A stretch of DNA of 56,166 nt. It comes from UBA7374 sp965660635 (GTDB lineage: Bacteria > Verrucomicrobiota > Verrucomicrobiia > Opitutales > Coraliomargaritaceae). The notes under the pieces are model-generated. The model saw nothing but the letters and a program-made list of their open reading frames with translations. It was not told the DNA's origin and searched no databases. Location of the stretch: positions 1-56,166 of the forward strand of contig CBFIAS010000007.1 of assembly GCA_965660635.1 (NCBI GenBank), given 5' to 3'. The position numbers and the translations under genes are program-made. This document shows positions 39,708-49,344 of this stretch, one piece after another (the first letter of the stretch is position 1; each line of letters begins with the position of its first letter).

Positions 39708-40592
39708 GTGCAGCCAGCAGTAAAAGAAAAATTCGATTCCTACCTACAACCAGTGGAAGACGCCATCGACGCCCTTCTGCCCTCCGCAGGCACCCGTCCC
39801 CAGCGGCTCCATCAGGCCATGCGCCACTCCATCGAGGCCGGAGGCAAGCGCACCCGTCCCGTTCTCCTGCTCGCCGCAGCGGATCTCTTTCCCGCCCGCT
39901 GTAACCCCTTGCCCGCCGCTGTCGCGGTGGAGTGCTTGCACACCTATACCCTGATCCATGACGACCTGCCCGCGCTAGACGATAGCGACCTTCGCCGCGG
40001 ACGACCTGCCTGCCACAAGCAGTTTGACGAACCCACCGCCATCCTCGCAGGCGATGCCCTCCTTACCCTCGCCTTTCGCATCATCGCGGAGGCTTATGCA
40101 GAAGACCCGGAACTCTCCAGAAGGCTTGTCCATATCCTCGCGGAGGCCGCCGGCAGCACTCGCTTGATCGGCGGGCAACAGGAAGACATCGAAAACGAGG
40201 GCCGCCTGGCCGGAGCGGAAACACTACGCTACATCCACGAGAACAAGACCGCAGCGCTCATCGCCGCAGCGCTTCGCATGGGCCTGCTCTTTGGCGCCCC
40301 TGGGGAACACCAGCTAAGGCAAATCGATGCAGCCGGAGAGCAACTCGGGCTCTGTTTCCAGATCGTTGACGACATCCTCGACGCGACCTCCACCGCGGAG
40401 ACCATGGGCAAGCCAGTGGGCCGCGACGCCGCTGCCGGGAAGAACACCTACGTGGCCCTGCACGGCATCGGGGCCGCGCGCGAAATGGCCAGCCAACACG
40501 CGCAAGAAGCCATGGGTTCTGTCCGGCAGATTGGCGGCGAGAATGAGTTCCTTATCCAGTTTATCCAGTCACTGGAAAAGCGCATACATTAG
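39708..40592 (+). CDS. ispA: Polyprenyl diphosphate synthase (farnesyl/geranyl type)
   Basis: 294 residues, GTG start. Short-chain trans-prenyltransferase: first Asp-rich motif HTYTLIHDDLPALDDSDLRR (DDxxxxD, bacterial FPPS/GPPS type), RRGRPACHKQFDEPTAILAG, GGQQEDIE, and second motif CFQIVDDILDATSTAE, with GGKRTRPVLLLAAADLF near the N-terminus. Condenses IPP with DMAPP/GPP for isoprenoid carriers and quinones. Length equals E. coli IspA (299). Its stop overlaps that of convergent galK by 4 bp. Chain length (C10, C15 or C20) is not certain. Confidence 0.92.
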   Translation: MQPAVKEKFDSYLQPVEDAIDALLPSAGTRPQRLHQAMRHSIEAGGKRTRPVLLLAAADLFPARCNPLPAAVAVECLHTYTLIHDDLPALDDSDLRRGRPACHKQFDEPTAILAGDALLTLAFRIIAEAYAEDPELSRRLVHILAEAAGSTRLIGGQQEDIENEGRLAGAETLRYIHENKTAALIAAALRMGLLFGAPGEHQLRQIDAAGEQLGLCFQIVDDILDATSTAETMGKPVGRDAAAGKNTYVALHGIGAAREMASQHAQEAMGSVRQIGGENEFLIQFIQSLEKRIH

Positions 40593-41740
40593 AGCAGCCG
40601 GGCGCCGGATCCCGCTCGGGTGTGGATCACGGTCGCATCGATGCCGAACTTCTCCCGGTAGGCATCCGCCACTGCGGCAGCGTCGGCCTCGCCGAAGGCG
40701 TCGGAGGCAAAGGCCATGACCGCGCCGCCGAAGCCGCCGCCGGTGAGCCGCGCTCCGTGCACGTTCTCCGTGTTGTTCAAGGCATCCGCGAGAAAGTCCA
40801 ACTCCGGCGTGCTGTTTTCAAAGTTCTCCCGTGAACTCTGGTGGGAGGCGGCCAAGGCCGCGCCGACAGACGTGAGGTCTCCGGCGTCCAAGGCGGCCTC
40901 TACGACCTGCACGCGGTTGTTCTCCCCGACGATATGGGAGGCCCGCCGGTAAAGCAGATCGCCCAGGGCATCGGAAGAAGCATCCAACTGCGACTGGTCG
41001 ATTTGCGAAAGCGTCCCCGCCTCCGGGCAGGTCTTTTGCAGGATGGCCAGCGCGTCGTGGCACTCCTTGTGGCGATCCGCGTAGGCCGACTCCACCAGGG
41101 CGTGCTGTTTGTTCGAGTTGAAGATCCAGAAATGCGTGCCTGCGGGCATTGCTTTGGTCGAGAACACCTCGTCGGCACATTCAATGCGAACCAGCGAATC
41201 GGCCTGCCCGAAGGCCGAGACTCCCTGGTCGAGGATGCCACAGGGCATGCCGACAAATTCGTTTTCCGCGCGGCGGCAGATGCGGGCGAATTCCTTTTTG
41301 TCTGCCTCGAAGCCGCAAAGGGCGGCCAGCGCGTAGGCCGTTGCCAGTTCAAAAGCCGCGCTGCTGCTCAAGCCGGCCCCGGTGGGCAAGGTGCTTTCCA
41401 CCGCCAGATTGAATCCATTCTCCAGGGAAAGGCCACTCTCCAGCAGGACTTTGGTCACGCCGAGCGGATAGTTGGCCCAAAAGCCGAGGCCATCCAAAGG
41501 CTCCAACGCATCAAGTGAGGCCTCCACCGGACTGGCCGAGCTGCTGACCAGATGGATCCGGCGGTCGGTCCGCGGCGCAACCGCCGCGAAGATGCCCTCC
41601 GCTACCGCCGCGCCCATGACGAGGCCGCCGTTGTAGTCGGTGTGGTTGCCGATAAACTCAATGCGCCCGGGGGCAAAGGCCAGTTGGCTGGCTGGCCCGC
41701 CGAATGCTTCCAGAAAGAGATTGCTGACTTCTTGCTTCAT
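40589..41740 (-). CDS. galK: Galactokinase
   Basis: 383 residues, GHMP kinase phosphorylating galactose. Galactokinase signature APGRIEFIGNHTDYNGGLVM (catalytic and sugar residues), the GHMP ATP loop LPTGAGLSSSAAFELATAYA, catalytic Asp in GMPCGILDQGVSAFGQ and C-terminal GARLTGGGFGGAVMAF. Length equals E. coli GalK (382). It follows glnS by 18 bp in the same direction; no other Leloir gene is adjacent. The usual GRVNLIGEHTDY is varied to GRIEFIGNHTDY. Confidence 0.94.
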   Translation of the reverse strand: MKQEVSNLFLEAFGGPASQLAFAPGRIEFIGNHTDYNGGLVMGAAVAEGIFAAVAPRTDRRIHLVSSSASPVEASLDALEPLDGLGFWANYPLGVTKVLLESGLSLENGFNLAVESTLPTGAGLSSSAAFELATAYALAALCGFEADKKEFARICRRAENEFVGMPCGILDQGVSAFGQADSLVRIECADEVFSTKAMPAGTHFWIFNSNKQHALVESAYADRHKECHDALAILQKTCPEAGTLSQIDQSQLDASSDALGDLLYRRASHIVGENNRVQVVEAALDAGDLTSVGAALAASHQSSRENFENSTPELDFLADALNNTENVHGARLTGGGFGGAVMAFASDAFGEADAAAVADAYREKFGIDATVIHTRAGSGARLL

Positions 41741-41758
41741 AATCGGATGGTTTGCGGA

Positions 41759-43429
41759 TCAGGTTCTGGCTTTCGCTGCACGGGTGTCGCGCAGGCCGAC
41801 TGTCTGGTTGACCACCGGGGCGCCGGGCTTGGAGAGTTTTGAATCCAGGCAGAAATAGCCGATCCGCTCAAACTGGCAAGTCTGGCCCGGCTCTAATTCA
41901 GCCACGGACGGCTCGCAGAGTGCGCTCGTTTCCTGCATCGATTCCGGGCTCACAAACTCCATAAAGTGCCGCTCCTTGTCGGCGTCCGGCCTCTCCTCGC
42001 TGAAGAGACGATCGAAGAGGCGCACCGGCAGGCGCGCGGCGTGTTCCGCGCTGACCCAGTGAATCACGCCCTTGACCTTCCGGTCCTCCGGATTGCGGTT
42101 GAGCGTGTCCAGATCCACGCTGCAAAGGAGCTTGGTGATCCGGCCTTCGGCGTCTTTCACCACCTCGTCACACTTCACAATGTAGGCGCCGCGCAGGCGC
42201 ACCTCGCCCCCGGGCCGCAGACGGAAGAATTTGCGGTTGGCCTCCTCCCGGAAGTCGTCCTGCTCAATATACAGGCGCTTGCCAAAGGGCACTTTGCGTG
42301 TGCCAGCTGATGGGTCCTCCGGATTGTTGACCGCATCGACTTCGAGGATTTCCCCCTCCCGCCAATTCGTCAGCTCCAATTCGAGCGGATTCATCACAGC
42401 CATGCGCCGGGGAGCCGTGCGGTTGAGAACCTCGCGGACGGAATGCTCCAGCAGGGCGATGTCACTGGTCGAGGGCACCTTGGTGATGCCCACCGTCGCG
42501 CAGAAATTGCGGATCGCCTCAGCCGGATAACCTCGGCGGCGCATTCCGGAGAGCGTGGGCATGCGGGGATCATCCCAGCCCTCGACATGCCCGGCCTCCA
42601 CCAGGGCCCGTAGTTTACGCTTGCTTACCACGGTGTAGGTCAGGTTGAGCCGGGCAAACTCAGTCTGCTTCGAGGGGAAGATGCCAAGCTTTTCAATGAA
42701 CCAGTCGTAGAGCGGACGATGGTCCTCAAACTCCAGCGAACAAAGGGAGTGCGTGACCGTCTCGATCGAATCGCTCTGCCCGTGGGTGAAATCGTAGCTC
42801 GGATAGAGGCACCAGGCGTCGCCCAGCCGGTGATGGTGCATCCTTTTTATGCGGTTCATCACCGGGTCGCGCATGTTCATGTTGGGGTGCGCCATGTCGA
42901 TTTTGGCGCGGAGCACCCGGGCGCCGTCCTCGAACTCGCCTGCCCGCATGCGCTTGAAGAGGTCCAGGCTCTCCGCCGCCGGGCGGTCACGGTAAGGGCT
43001 GTTCTTGCCCGGCTCGGTCAAGGTGCCTCGGTGGGCGCGCATTTCCTCAAAGCCGAGGTCGTCCACGTAGGCGTCTCCCGACTCGATCAGGCGGCAGGCC
43101 CACTCGAATAGCTGTTCAAAATAATCACTGGCGTAACAGACCTTTTCCCACTCGTAGCCCAGCCAGCGGATGTCCTCCTGGATCGCGCGGACAAACTCGT
43201 CGCTCTCCTTCTCCGGATTGGTGTCGTCAAAGCGCAGGTTGCATTTGCCTCCAAACTCCCGGGCGATCTCGAAGTTCAGGCAGATCGCCTTGGCGTGGCC
43301 GATCTGCAGGTAGCCGTTTGGCTCGGGCGGGAAGCGGGTCTGCACCCGCCCGTCGTGCTTGCCTTCGGCCACGTCGGCGGCCACCATCTGGCGGATGAAG
43401 TCCGCTGCTTTTTCTTTCACTTCTGACAT
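41759..43429 (-). CDS. glnS: Glutamine--tRNA ligase
   Basis: 556 residues from ATG 43429 (a GTG at 43438 would add three). Class Ib synthetase: FPPEPNGYLQIGHAKAICLN (HIGH motif as HIGHAK variant) and KMSKS-like VVSKRKLRALVEAGHVEGWD (VSKRKL). Catalytic half RFDDTNPEKESDEFVRAIQE; beta-barrel C-terminal anticodon domain from about residue 340 (LELTNWREGEILEVDAVNNP, YIVKCDEVVKDAEGRITKLL). Distinguishing it from GltX: length and the VSKRKL spacing. Its presence implies direct glutamine charging rather than only the transamidation route. Leads galK. Confidence 0.95.
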   Translation of the reverse strand: MSEVKEKAADFIRQMVAADVAEGKHDGRVQTRFPPEPNGYLQIGHAKAICLNFEIAREFGGKCNLRFDDTNPEKESDEFVRAIQEDIRWLGYEWEKVCYASDYFEQLFEWACRLIESGDAYVDDLGFEEMRAHRGTLTEPGKNSPYRDRPAAESLDLFKRMRAGEFEDGARVLRAKIDMAHPNMNMRDPVMNRIKRMHHHRLGDAWCLYPSYDFTHGQSDSIETVTHSLCSLEFEDHRPLYDWFIEKLGIFPSKQTEFARLNLTYTVVSKRKLRALVEAGHVEGWDDPRMPTLSGMRRRGYPAEAIRNFCATVGITKVPSTSDIALLEHSVREVLNRTAPRRMAVMNPLELELTNWREGEILEVDAVNNPEDPSAGTRKVPFGKRLYIEQDDFREEANRKFFRLRPGGEVRLRGAYIVKCDEVVKDAEGRITKLLCSVDLDTLNRNPEDRKVKGVIHWVSAEHAARLPVRLFDRLFSEERPDADKERHFMEFVSPESMQETSALCEPSVAELEPGQTCQFERIGYFCLDSKLSKPGAPVVNQTVGLRDTRAAKART

Positions 43430-43555
43430 TGGATGCACAGGAAAAGCCGGGGCAGTCGGCTCCGCCAGTTAAAAATCGTCGAGTGAACACCGGAAAGATC
43501 CGAAAATCCCAAGAAGAAGCTTCAAAAGCGGCGGTGCTTGCTCCAGCCTGCCGGA

Positions 43556-44314
43556 ATGACCGAACCAGAAGCCAACATCACTTTTTCCCGCCCCGACGAG
43601 CGGGCCGCTGACCAGTTGCGGCCCGTATCCTTCCAGACCGGCATCGCGCCTCATGCCCTGGGCTCGGTGCTCGTCGCCTTTGGCCAGACGCGGGTGATCT
43701 GCGCCGCATCGATCGACAACAAGGTGCCTGGCTGGATGCGCGCTCAAGGCGTGGAGGGCGGCTGGATGACTGCGGAATACTCCATGCTGCCCTACAGCAC
43801 GCTGGACCGCAAGGCCCGGGACATTTCCCGGGGCAAGGCCGACGGGCGAACGGTTGAGATCCAGCGCCTGATTGGCCGCTCCCTGCGGGCCGTTTTCGAC
43901 CTGAAGAAACTTCCCGGCAAGACCATCTGGATCGACTGCGATGTGCTTCAGGCCGATGGTGGCACCCGCACGGCATCGATCACCGGTGCCTACGTGGCCG
44001 CACAGATCGCGGTGCGCAAGCTGATCGCCGGGGGGCAACTGGAAGAAAACCCATTCAGCGACTCCGTCGCCGCCATCTCCGCCGGCGTCTATCAGGACAA
44101 GCCGATTCTCGACTTGAACTACCCGGAGGACAAGGACGCCAGTGTGGACGCGAACATCGTCATGACCGGAAGCGGCCGCTTTGTTGAAGTGCAGGGCTCG
44201 GGCGAGGAAGCCACCTACGACCGGGAGCAACTGGACGCCCTGCTCGCGCTCGCGGCCAAGGGCATCGGGGAATTGAGCACCCTGCAGGAAACGGCAATTG
44301 CGGATGCCTTGTAG
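43556..44314 (+). CDS. rph: Ribonuclease PH
   Basis: 252 residues from ATG 43556. Phosphorolytic 3'-5' exonuclease that matures tRNA 3' ends. Motifs: RPDERAADQLRPVSFQTGIA, GSVLVAFGQTRVICAASIDN, GWMTAEYSMLPYSTLDRKAR, VEIQRLIGRSLRAVFDLKKL, IWIDCDVLQADGGTRTASIT and DLNYPEDKDASVDANIVMTG (metal-binding acids). Length typical (238-260). Divergent from glnS with about 126 bp. Confidence 0.95.
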   Translation: MTEPEANITFSRPDERAADQLRPVSFQTGIAPHALGSVLVAFGQTRVICAASIDNKVPGWMRAQGVEGGWMTAEYSMLPYSTLDRKARDISRGKADGRTVEIQRLIGRSLRAVFDLKKLPGKTIWIDCDVLQADGGTRTASITGAYVAAQIAVRKLIAGGQLEENPFSDSVAAISAGVYQDKPILDLNYPEDKDASVDANIVMTGSGRFVEVQGSGEEATYDREQLDALLALAAKGIGELSTLQETAIADAL

Positions 44315-44425
44315 CAAGGTTTGATAGCTTCAAGCCGGAGCTAGCTAAATACACTGCAACTTTGATGGATTGGTCACGTTTACAATGGTGAACGGCGCGA
44401 CGACCGCGCTCTTGAAAATCCCAAG

Positions 44426-44758
44426 ATGAATACAGCCATGAAAAAGACCACCGCACTCCTCCTCCTGTTAAGCGCCGCCATACTCCAACCAATCGCCCTG
44501 CAAGCCAAGCCGGACGAGGGCAGCAAGGGCAAATTCCGTGATAAGGTGCGCGAGCGCATGAAGGAAATCGACAGCGACAGGGATGGAAACATCTCTTACG
44601 TGGAAGCCGAATCAGCAGACGCTAAACGCCTGTTGGAGAACTTCGACGCCATCGACAGCGACGGTGACGGCACACTGACCCGCGAGGAAATGCGTGCCTA
44701 CCACCAGCAAAAGTCCGGCAACAAGATGAAGAAGAGAAAGCAGAGCCAGGAATCGTAG
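44426..44758 (+). CDS. Exported EF-hand protein
   Basis: 110 residues. Signal peptide KKTTALLLLLSAAILQPIAL then ALQAKPDEG. Two EF-hand loops, DSDRDGNISYVE and DSDGDGTLTREE, have all Ca2+-binding positions filled (D-x-D-x-D/N-G ... E). Between them a helix (ESADAKRLLENFD). The C-terminus is basic (MKKRKQSQES). Small periplasmic Ca2+-binding proteins of this kind are common in the phylum; function unknown. A good terminator follows. A TACAAT at 44383-44388 may be its -10. Confidence 0.88.
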   Translation: MNTAMKKTTALLLLLSAAILQPIALQAKPDEGSKGKFRDKVRERMKEIDSDRDGNISYVEAESADAKRLLENFDAIDSDGDGTLTREEMRAYHQQKSGNKMKKRKQSQES

Positions 44759-44783
44759 GATTCCGCAGCCCGCCTTCTGCAGC

Positions 44784-44811
44784 AAGCCCGCCTCCGCGCG
44801 GGCTTTTTCTT
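44784..44811 (+). terminator. Rho-independent terminator after EF-hand gene
   Basis: AAGCCCGC (44784-44791), loop CTCCGC, GCGGGCTT (44798-44805) then TTTTCTTT: a perfect 8-bp stem with a T-tract, 25 bp after the stop. Confidence 0.88.
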
Positions 44812-44869
44812 TGCCATGGCTCCGACGGACTGTTCAATCCCGCGCCTGAGACAGCTATTTGAACGAGTC

Positions 44870-46498
<1,629 letters not shown>

Positions 46499-46574
46499 AG
46501 CCGGATTCGCCAGCCGGTCCGCCCCCTTGCGTTGACATCGGCCCCGGCCTGCCGAATCCTCTGCCCAGGAAACC

Positions 46575-47369
46575 ATGAAAAGCTACCTCGATCTCCTGCG
46601 CACAGTCCTTGAAACCGGCATCTACCGCGACGACCGCACCGGAACCGGCACCTACTCCATCTTCGGCGCGCAGGCCCGCTTTTCCCTGGAACCCAGCTTC
46701 CCCCTGCTTACCACCAAGAAGCTCCACCTGCGCTCGATTATCCATGAACTGCTCTGGTTCATCCAGGGCTCGACCAACATCGGATACCTCAACGACAACA
46801 AGGTCACCATCTGGGACGAGTGGGCCGACAGCGAGGGCAACCTCGGGCGCGTCTACGGCGCTCAATGGCGGGACTGGGCCGCCCCGGACGGCCAGCGCGT
46901 CGACCAGTTGGCCGATGTCATCCAGTCCCTCCGCGAAAACCCTTCCAGCCGCCGCCACATTGTCTGCGCCTGGAACCCCGGGGAAATCCAGCACATGGCA
47001 CTGCCCCCCTGCCACGCCCTCTTCCAGTTCTATGTGGCCGAAGGCAAGCTAAGCTGCCAGCTCTACCAGCGTAGCGCTGACATCTTCCTTGGCGTGCCCT
47101 TCAATATCGCCTCCTACGCGCTTCTCACCAGGATGGTCGCCCAGGTCTGCGGCCTCCAGGCACATGAGTTTGTCCATACCTTCGGCGATCTTCATCTCTA
47201 CGCCAACCACATTGAGCAGGCAAAAGAGCAACTCTCCCGCGAGCCCCGGCCCGCGCCACGCATGCTTATCAACCCCGGCGTCAAGCAGATCGATCAATTC
47301 ACCTTCGAGGACTTCGAACTGGTCGACTACGATCCCCATCCCGCCATCAAGGCACCCATCGCCGTCTAG
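46575..47369 (+). CDS. thyA: Thymidylate synthase
   Basis: 264 residues, same as E. coli ThyA. dUMP to dTMP with methylene-THF. Active-site cysteine in MALPPCHALFQFYVAEGKLS, LYQRSADIFLGVPFNIASYA (dUMP binding), DRTGTGTYSIFG, WADSEGNLGRVYGAQWRDW and final KAPIAV. A TTGACA at 46532-46537 may be its -35 and AGGAAA lies 4 bp before the ATG. Followed after 3 bp by folA, which regenerates the folate. Confidence 0.97.
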   Translation: MKSYLDLLRTVLETGIYRDDRTGTGTYSIFGAQARFSLEPSFPLLTTKKLHLRSIIHELLWFIQGSTNIGYLNDNKVTIWDEWADSEGNLGRVYGAQWRDWAAPDGQRVDQLADVIQSLRENPSSRRHIVCAWNPGEIQHMALPPCHALFQFYVAEGKLSCQLYQRSADIFLGVPFNIASYALLTRMVAQVCGLQAHEFVHTFGDLHLYANHIEQAKEQLSREPRPAPRMLINPGVKQIDQFTFEDFELVDYDPHPAIKAPIAV

Positions 47370-47372
47370 ACC

Positions 47373-47834
47373 ATGAGCGACTTCAAGGCAATCGCCGCCA
47401 TGGCGGAAAACCGCGTGATCGGCCGGGACGGCGACATCCCCTGGCACCTACCCGAAGACTTCAAGTGGTTCAAGCGCGCTACCATGGGCGGCATCCTTGT
47501 GATGGGCCGCAAGACCTACGAATCCATCGGCCGCCCCCTGCCTGGACGCGAGACCGTTGTACTCTCCCGCACAGCCAGGGAGATCGAAGGCGTGCAAACC
47601 ATCTCCGAAACCGGACAACTCGAAACACTCCCTTCGGGCAAGACGATCTGGATCGCGGGTGGCGCGGACATCTACGCACAACTTCTTCCCCATTGCCGCG
47701 AGCTATTCCTCACAAGGGTACACCGGGAATGCCAGGGCGATGCCCGCTTCCCCCCTTTCGAACACCTCTTCACCCGGGCCGGCACCGTTCAGGAGTGTGA
47801 CGACTTTACCGTCGAACATTGGCTGCGGTCCTGA
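47373..47834 (+). CDS. folA: Dihydrofolate reductase
   Basis: 153 residues, NADPH-dependent reduction of the dihydrofolate made by ThyA. Motifs: IAAMAENRVIGRDGDIPWHL PEDFKWFK (catalytic acid Glu in PEDF), MGRKTYESIGRPLPGRETVV (GRxTxESIGRPLPGR), and IWIAGGADIYAQLLPHC (IxGGxxIY). Three bases behind thyA, the common thyA-folA arrangement. Confidence 0.95.
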   Translation: MSDFKAIAAMAENRVIGRDGDIPWHLPEDFKWFKRATMGGILVMGRKTYESIGRPLPGRETVVLSRTAREIEGVQTISETGQLETLPSGKTIWIAGGADIYAQLLPHCRELFLTRVHRECQGDARFPPFEHLFTRAGTVQECDDFTVEHWLRS

Positions 47835-47874
47835 GCAAGCCGGACAAAACAACTAATTTGCACAATCAAAAGAC

Positions 47875-48693
47875 ATGGAACCGCGAGACAATAAACTAGA
47901 AATACTAAATGACCTAGAGATTCGCCTCGCCTCGCGCTCGGGCTTCGACATCCCCAAGCCCATGCGGCTCTTCTTCATGATCGTGGCCGCCTTCGGCGTC
48001 TGCCTCATTATCAGCGAAAGCCTCATGACCAACCGAGTGGAGACCATCGAGGTGGACAAGATCATCCACTTCGCCGGCTACGCATGCCTTGCCGCGGTTT
48101 TCGCCCTCTCCCTCCGGCCCCTGCAAATCGTATTGGCCATTCTCTTATCCGGACTGGGCGGAGTCGCCATCGAGTACCTGCAATTGCTGAGCAACCGCGA
48201 TTGCGATGTGATGGACATGGTGGCCAACGGACTCGGGCTCCTGGCGGGTTGCAGTCTCGGCGTGACTGCCCGCCTCTGCTGGAACACCGTGAGCCGGGAG
48301 TTCACCCGGGCATACTCCGCGAAGAACATCCGCATCTACCGCAAGGGCGCAACCATTCTCAAAGAGGACCAGGAGGTCGATCACCTGATGATCATCAAGT
48401 CCGGCCGTGTGGAAGTAAGCCGGAGCGGCTGGAGCCGCTCCTTCGAGTACGGCAAGGGCGGCATCATCGGGATGATGGCTGCGGTCAAGGGCGAGGGGCA
48501 GTATACCACCATACGCGCCCTGGAAAAGACTGTGCTCTACAAGATCCCGGTGGAGAAGCTGCACAAGGACGCCGCCCGGCGGGAGACCCCTGTAGCCATG
48601 GTGCTCGATGGCATGGCCGAAGCCCTGATGGAGATGGGCCGGAAAATCCAGGAGGCCGAGCAGGGCGACAGTCGCTTGCCGCCCAAAGCCTGA
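47875..48693 (+). CDS. VanZ-like membrane domain fused to cyclic nucleotide-binding domain
   Basis: 272 residues. Residues about 29-145 form a VanZ-like region of four hydrophobic segments (MRLFFMIVAAFGVCLIISES, VDKIIHFAGYACLAAVFALS, LQIVLAILLSGLGGVAIEYL, VMDMVANGLGLLAGCSLGV); the VDKxxHFxxY and DxxANxxG motifs are typical. Residues about 155-260 are a cNMP-binding fold (IYRKGATILKEDQEVDHLMI, IKSGRVEVSRSGWSRSFEYG, KGGIIGMMAAVKGEGQYTTI RALEKTVLYKIPVEKL). The phosphate-binding RxAxx arginine is not clear, so cAMP binding is uncertain. No DNA-binding domain follows. VanZ-cNMP fusion is unusual. Confidence 0.8.
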   Translation: MEPRDNKLEILNDLEIRLASRSGFDIPKPMRLFFMIVAAFGVCLIISESLMTNRVETIEVDKIIHFAGYACLAAVFALSLRPLQIVLAILLSGLGGVAIEYLQLLSNRDCDVMDMVANGLGLLAGCSLGVTARLCWNTVSREFTRAYSAKNIRIYRKGATILKEDQEVDHLMIIKSGRVEVSRSGWSRSFEYGKGGIIGMMAAVKGEGQYTTIRALEKTVLYKIPVEKLHKDAARRETPVAMVLDGMAEALMEMGRKIQEAEQGDSRLPPKA

Positions 48694-48701
48694 CCGCTCC
48701 G

Positions 48702-49028
48702 TCAGCGCTTCGACGGCATGGCCGCTGCGTACAGCAGGAACAACAGGTTGACGCCCGGCACCAGCACGAGAGCCGCCCACATCGGCCCCTTGCCAATATC
48801 GTGCAGACGCTTGATCGACTGCATGACAATCGTCAGCAAGGCGATGATCAGGGTGACGATCGTGAAGAAATAAGCGAGAGGCATGAGGAAGGCGTGCTTC
48901 TCGTCGTGGTGGAAGTAACCGGTGCCAAGCTTGTAGACCACGGCGACCAGGGCGAGCGAGACCACCACCCGTAAAATGAATGCGATCTGGCCGATGCGGC
49001 CGACTGAGCTGAAGAATTCGTCTTTCAT
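48702..49028 (-). CDS. DUF805 family membrane protein
   Basis: 108 residues, four hydrophobic segments. The DUF805 signature SIKRLHDIGKGPMWAALVLV (xxRRLHDxG then xPxxN) and NLLFLLYAAAMPSKR at the end are present. Function unknown; the family is widespread in inner membranes. Convergent with the VanZ-cNMP gene, 8 bp between stops. Confidence 0.88.
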   Translation of the reverse strand: MKDEFFSSVGRIGQIAFILRVVVSLALVAVVYKLGTGYFHHDEKHAFLMPLAYFFTIVTLIIALLTIVMQSIKRLHDIGKGPMWAALVLVPGVNLLFLLYAAAMPSKR

Positions 49029-49113
49029 GGAAGATAATCGGGAACCCAGAATTGCCCCGGATGCAAACAGCGCAACAAAAACTTGAGATGATTCTTTCCC
49101 CGCGCGGGGACGG

Positions 49114-49288
49114 CCACGGATGAACGCGGATGACAGCGGATCCTTTCAAAGAAAAGGAGCAGGTTATGAACACTCAATCCCTTATCACGAATCGAAAATT
49201 CCTAATTTCCAGTCCGAATCCCCTGATTCCTTGCCTCTAATACCTCTTCTCATATTTCCTGATTCTTTGCATCCGCGCTCATCCGTGG
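49114..49288. repeat. AT-rich element bounded by 18-bp inverted repeats
   Basis: CCACGGATGAACGCGGAT (49114-49131) and ATCCGCGCTCATCCGTGG (49271-49288) are inverse copies with one mismatch. The 139 bp between are AT-rich and hold GAATTCC-like strings (TCACGAATCGAAAATTCC, CCTGATTCCTTGC, CCTGATTCTTTGC) unlike the flanking genes. It fills most of the gap 49029-49344. No gene. A small non-autonomous repeat element is the simplest reading. Confidence 0.6.
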
Positions 49289-49344
49289 CGAAACCGGAGC
49301 CGGTCCATCCACAGCCGTGCGGCAGCCGTTTGCATCAACCCGGT

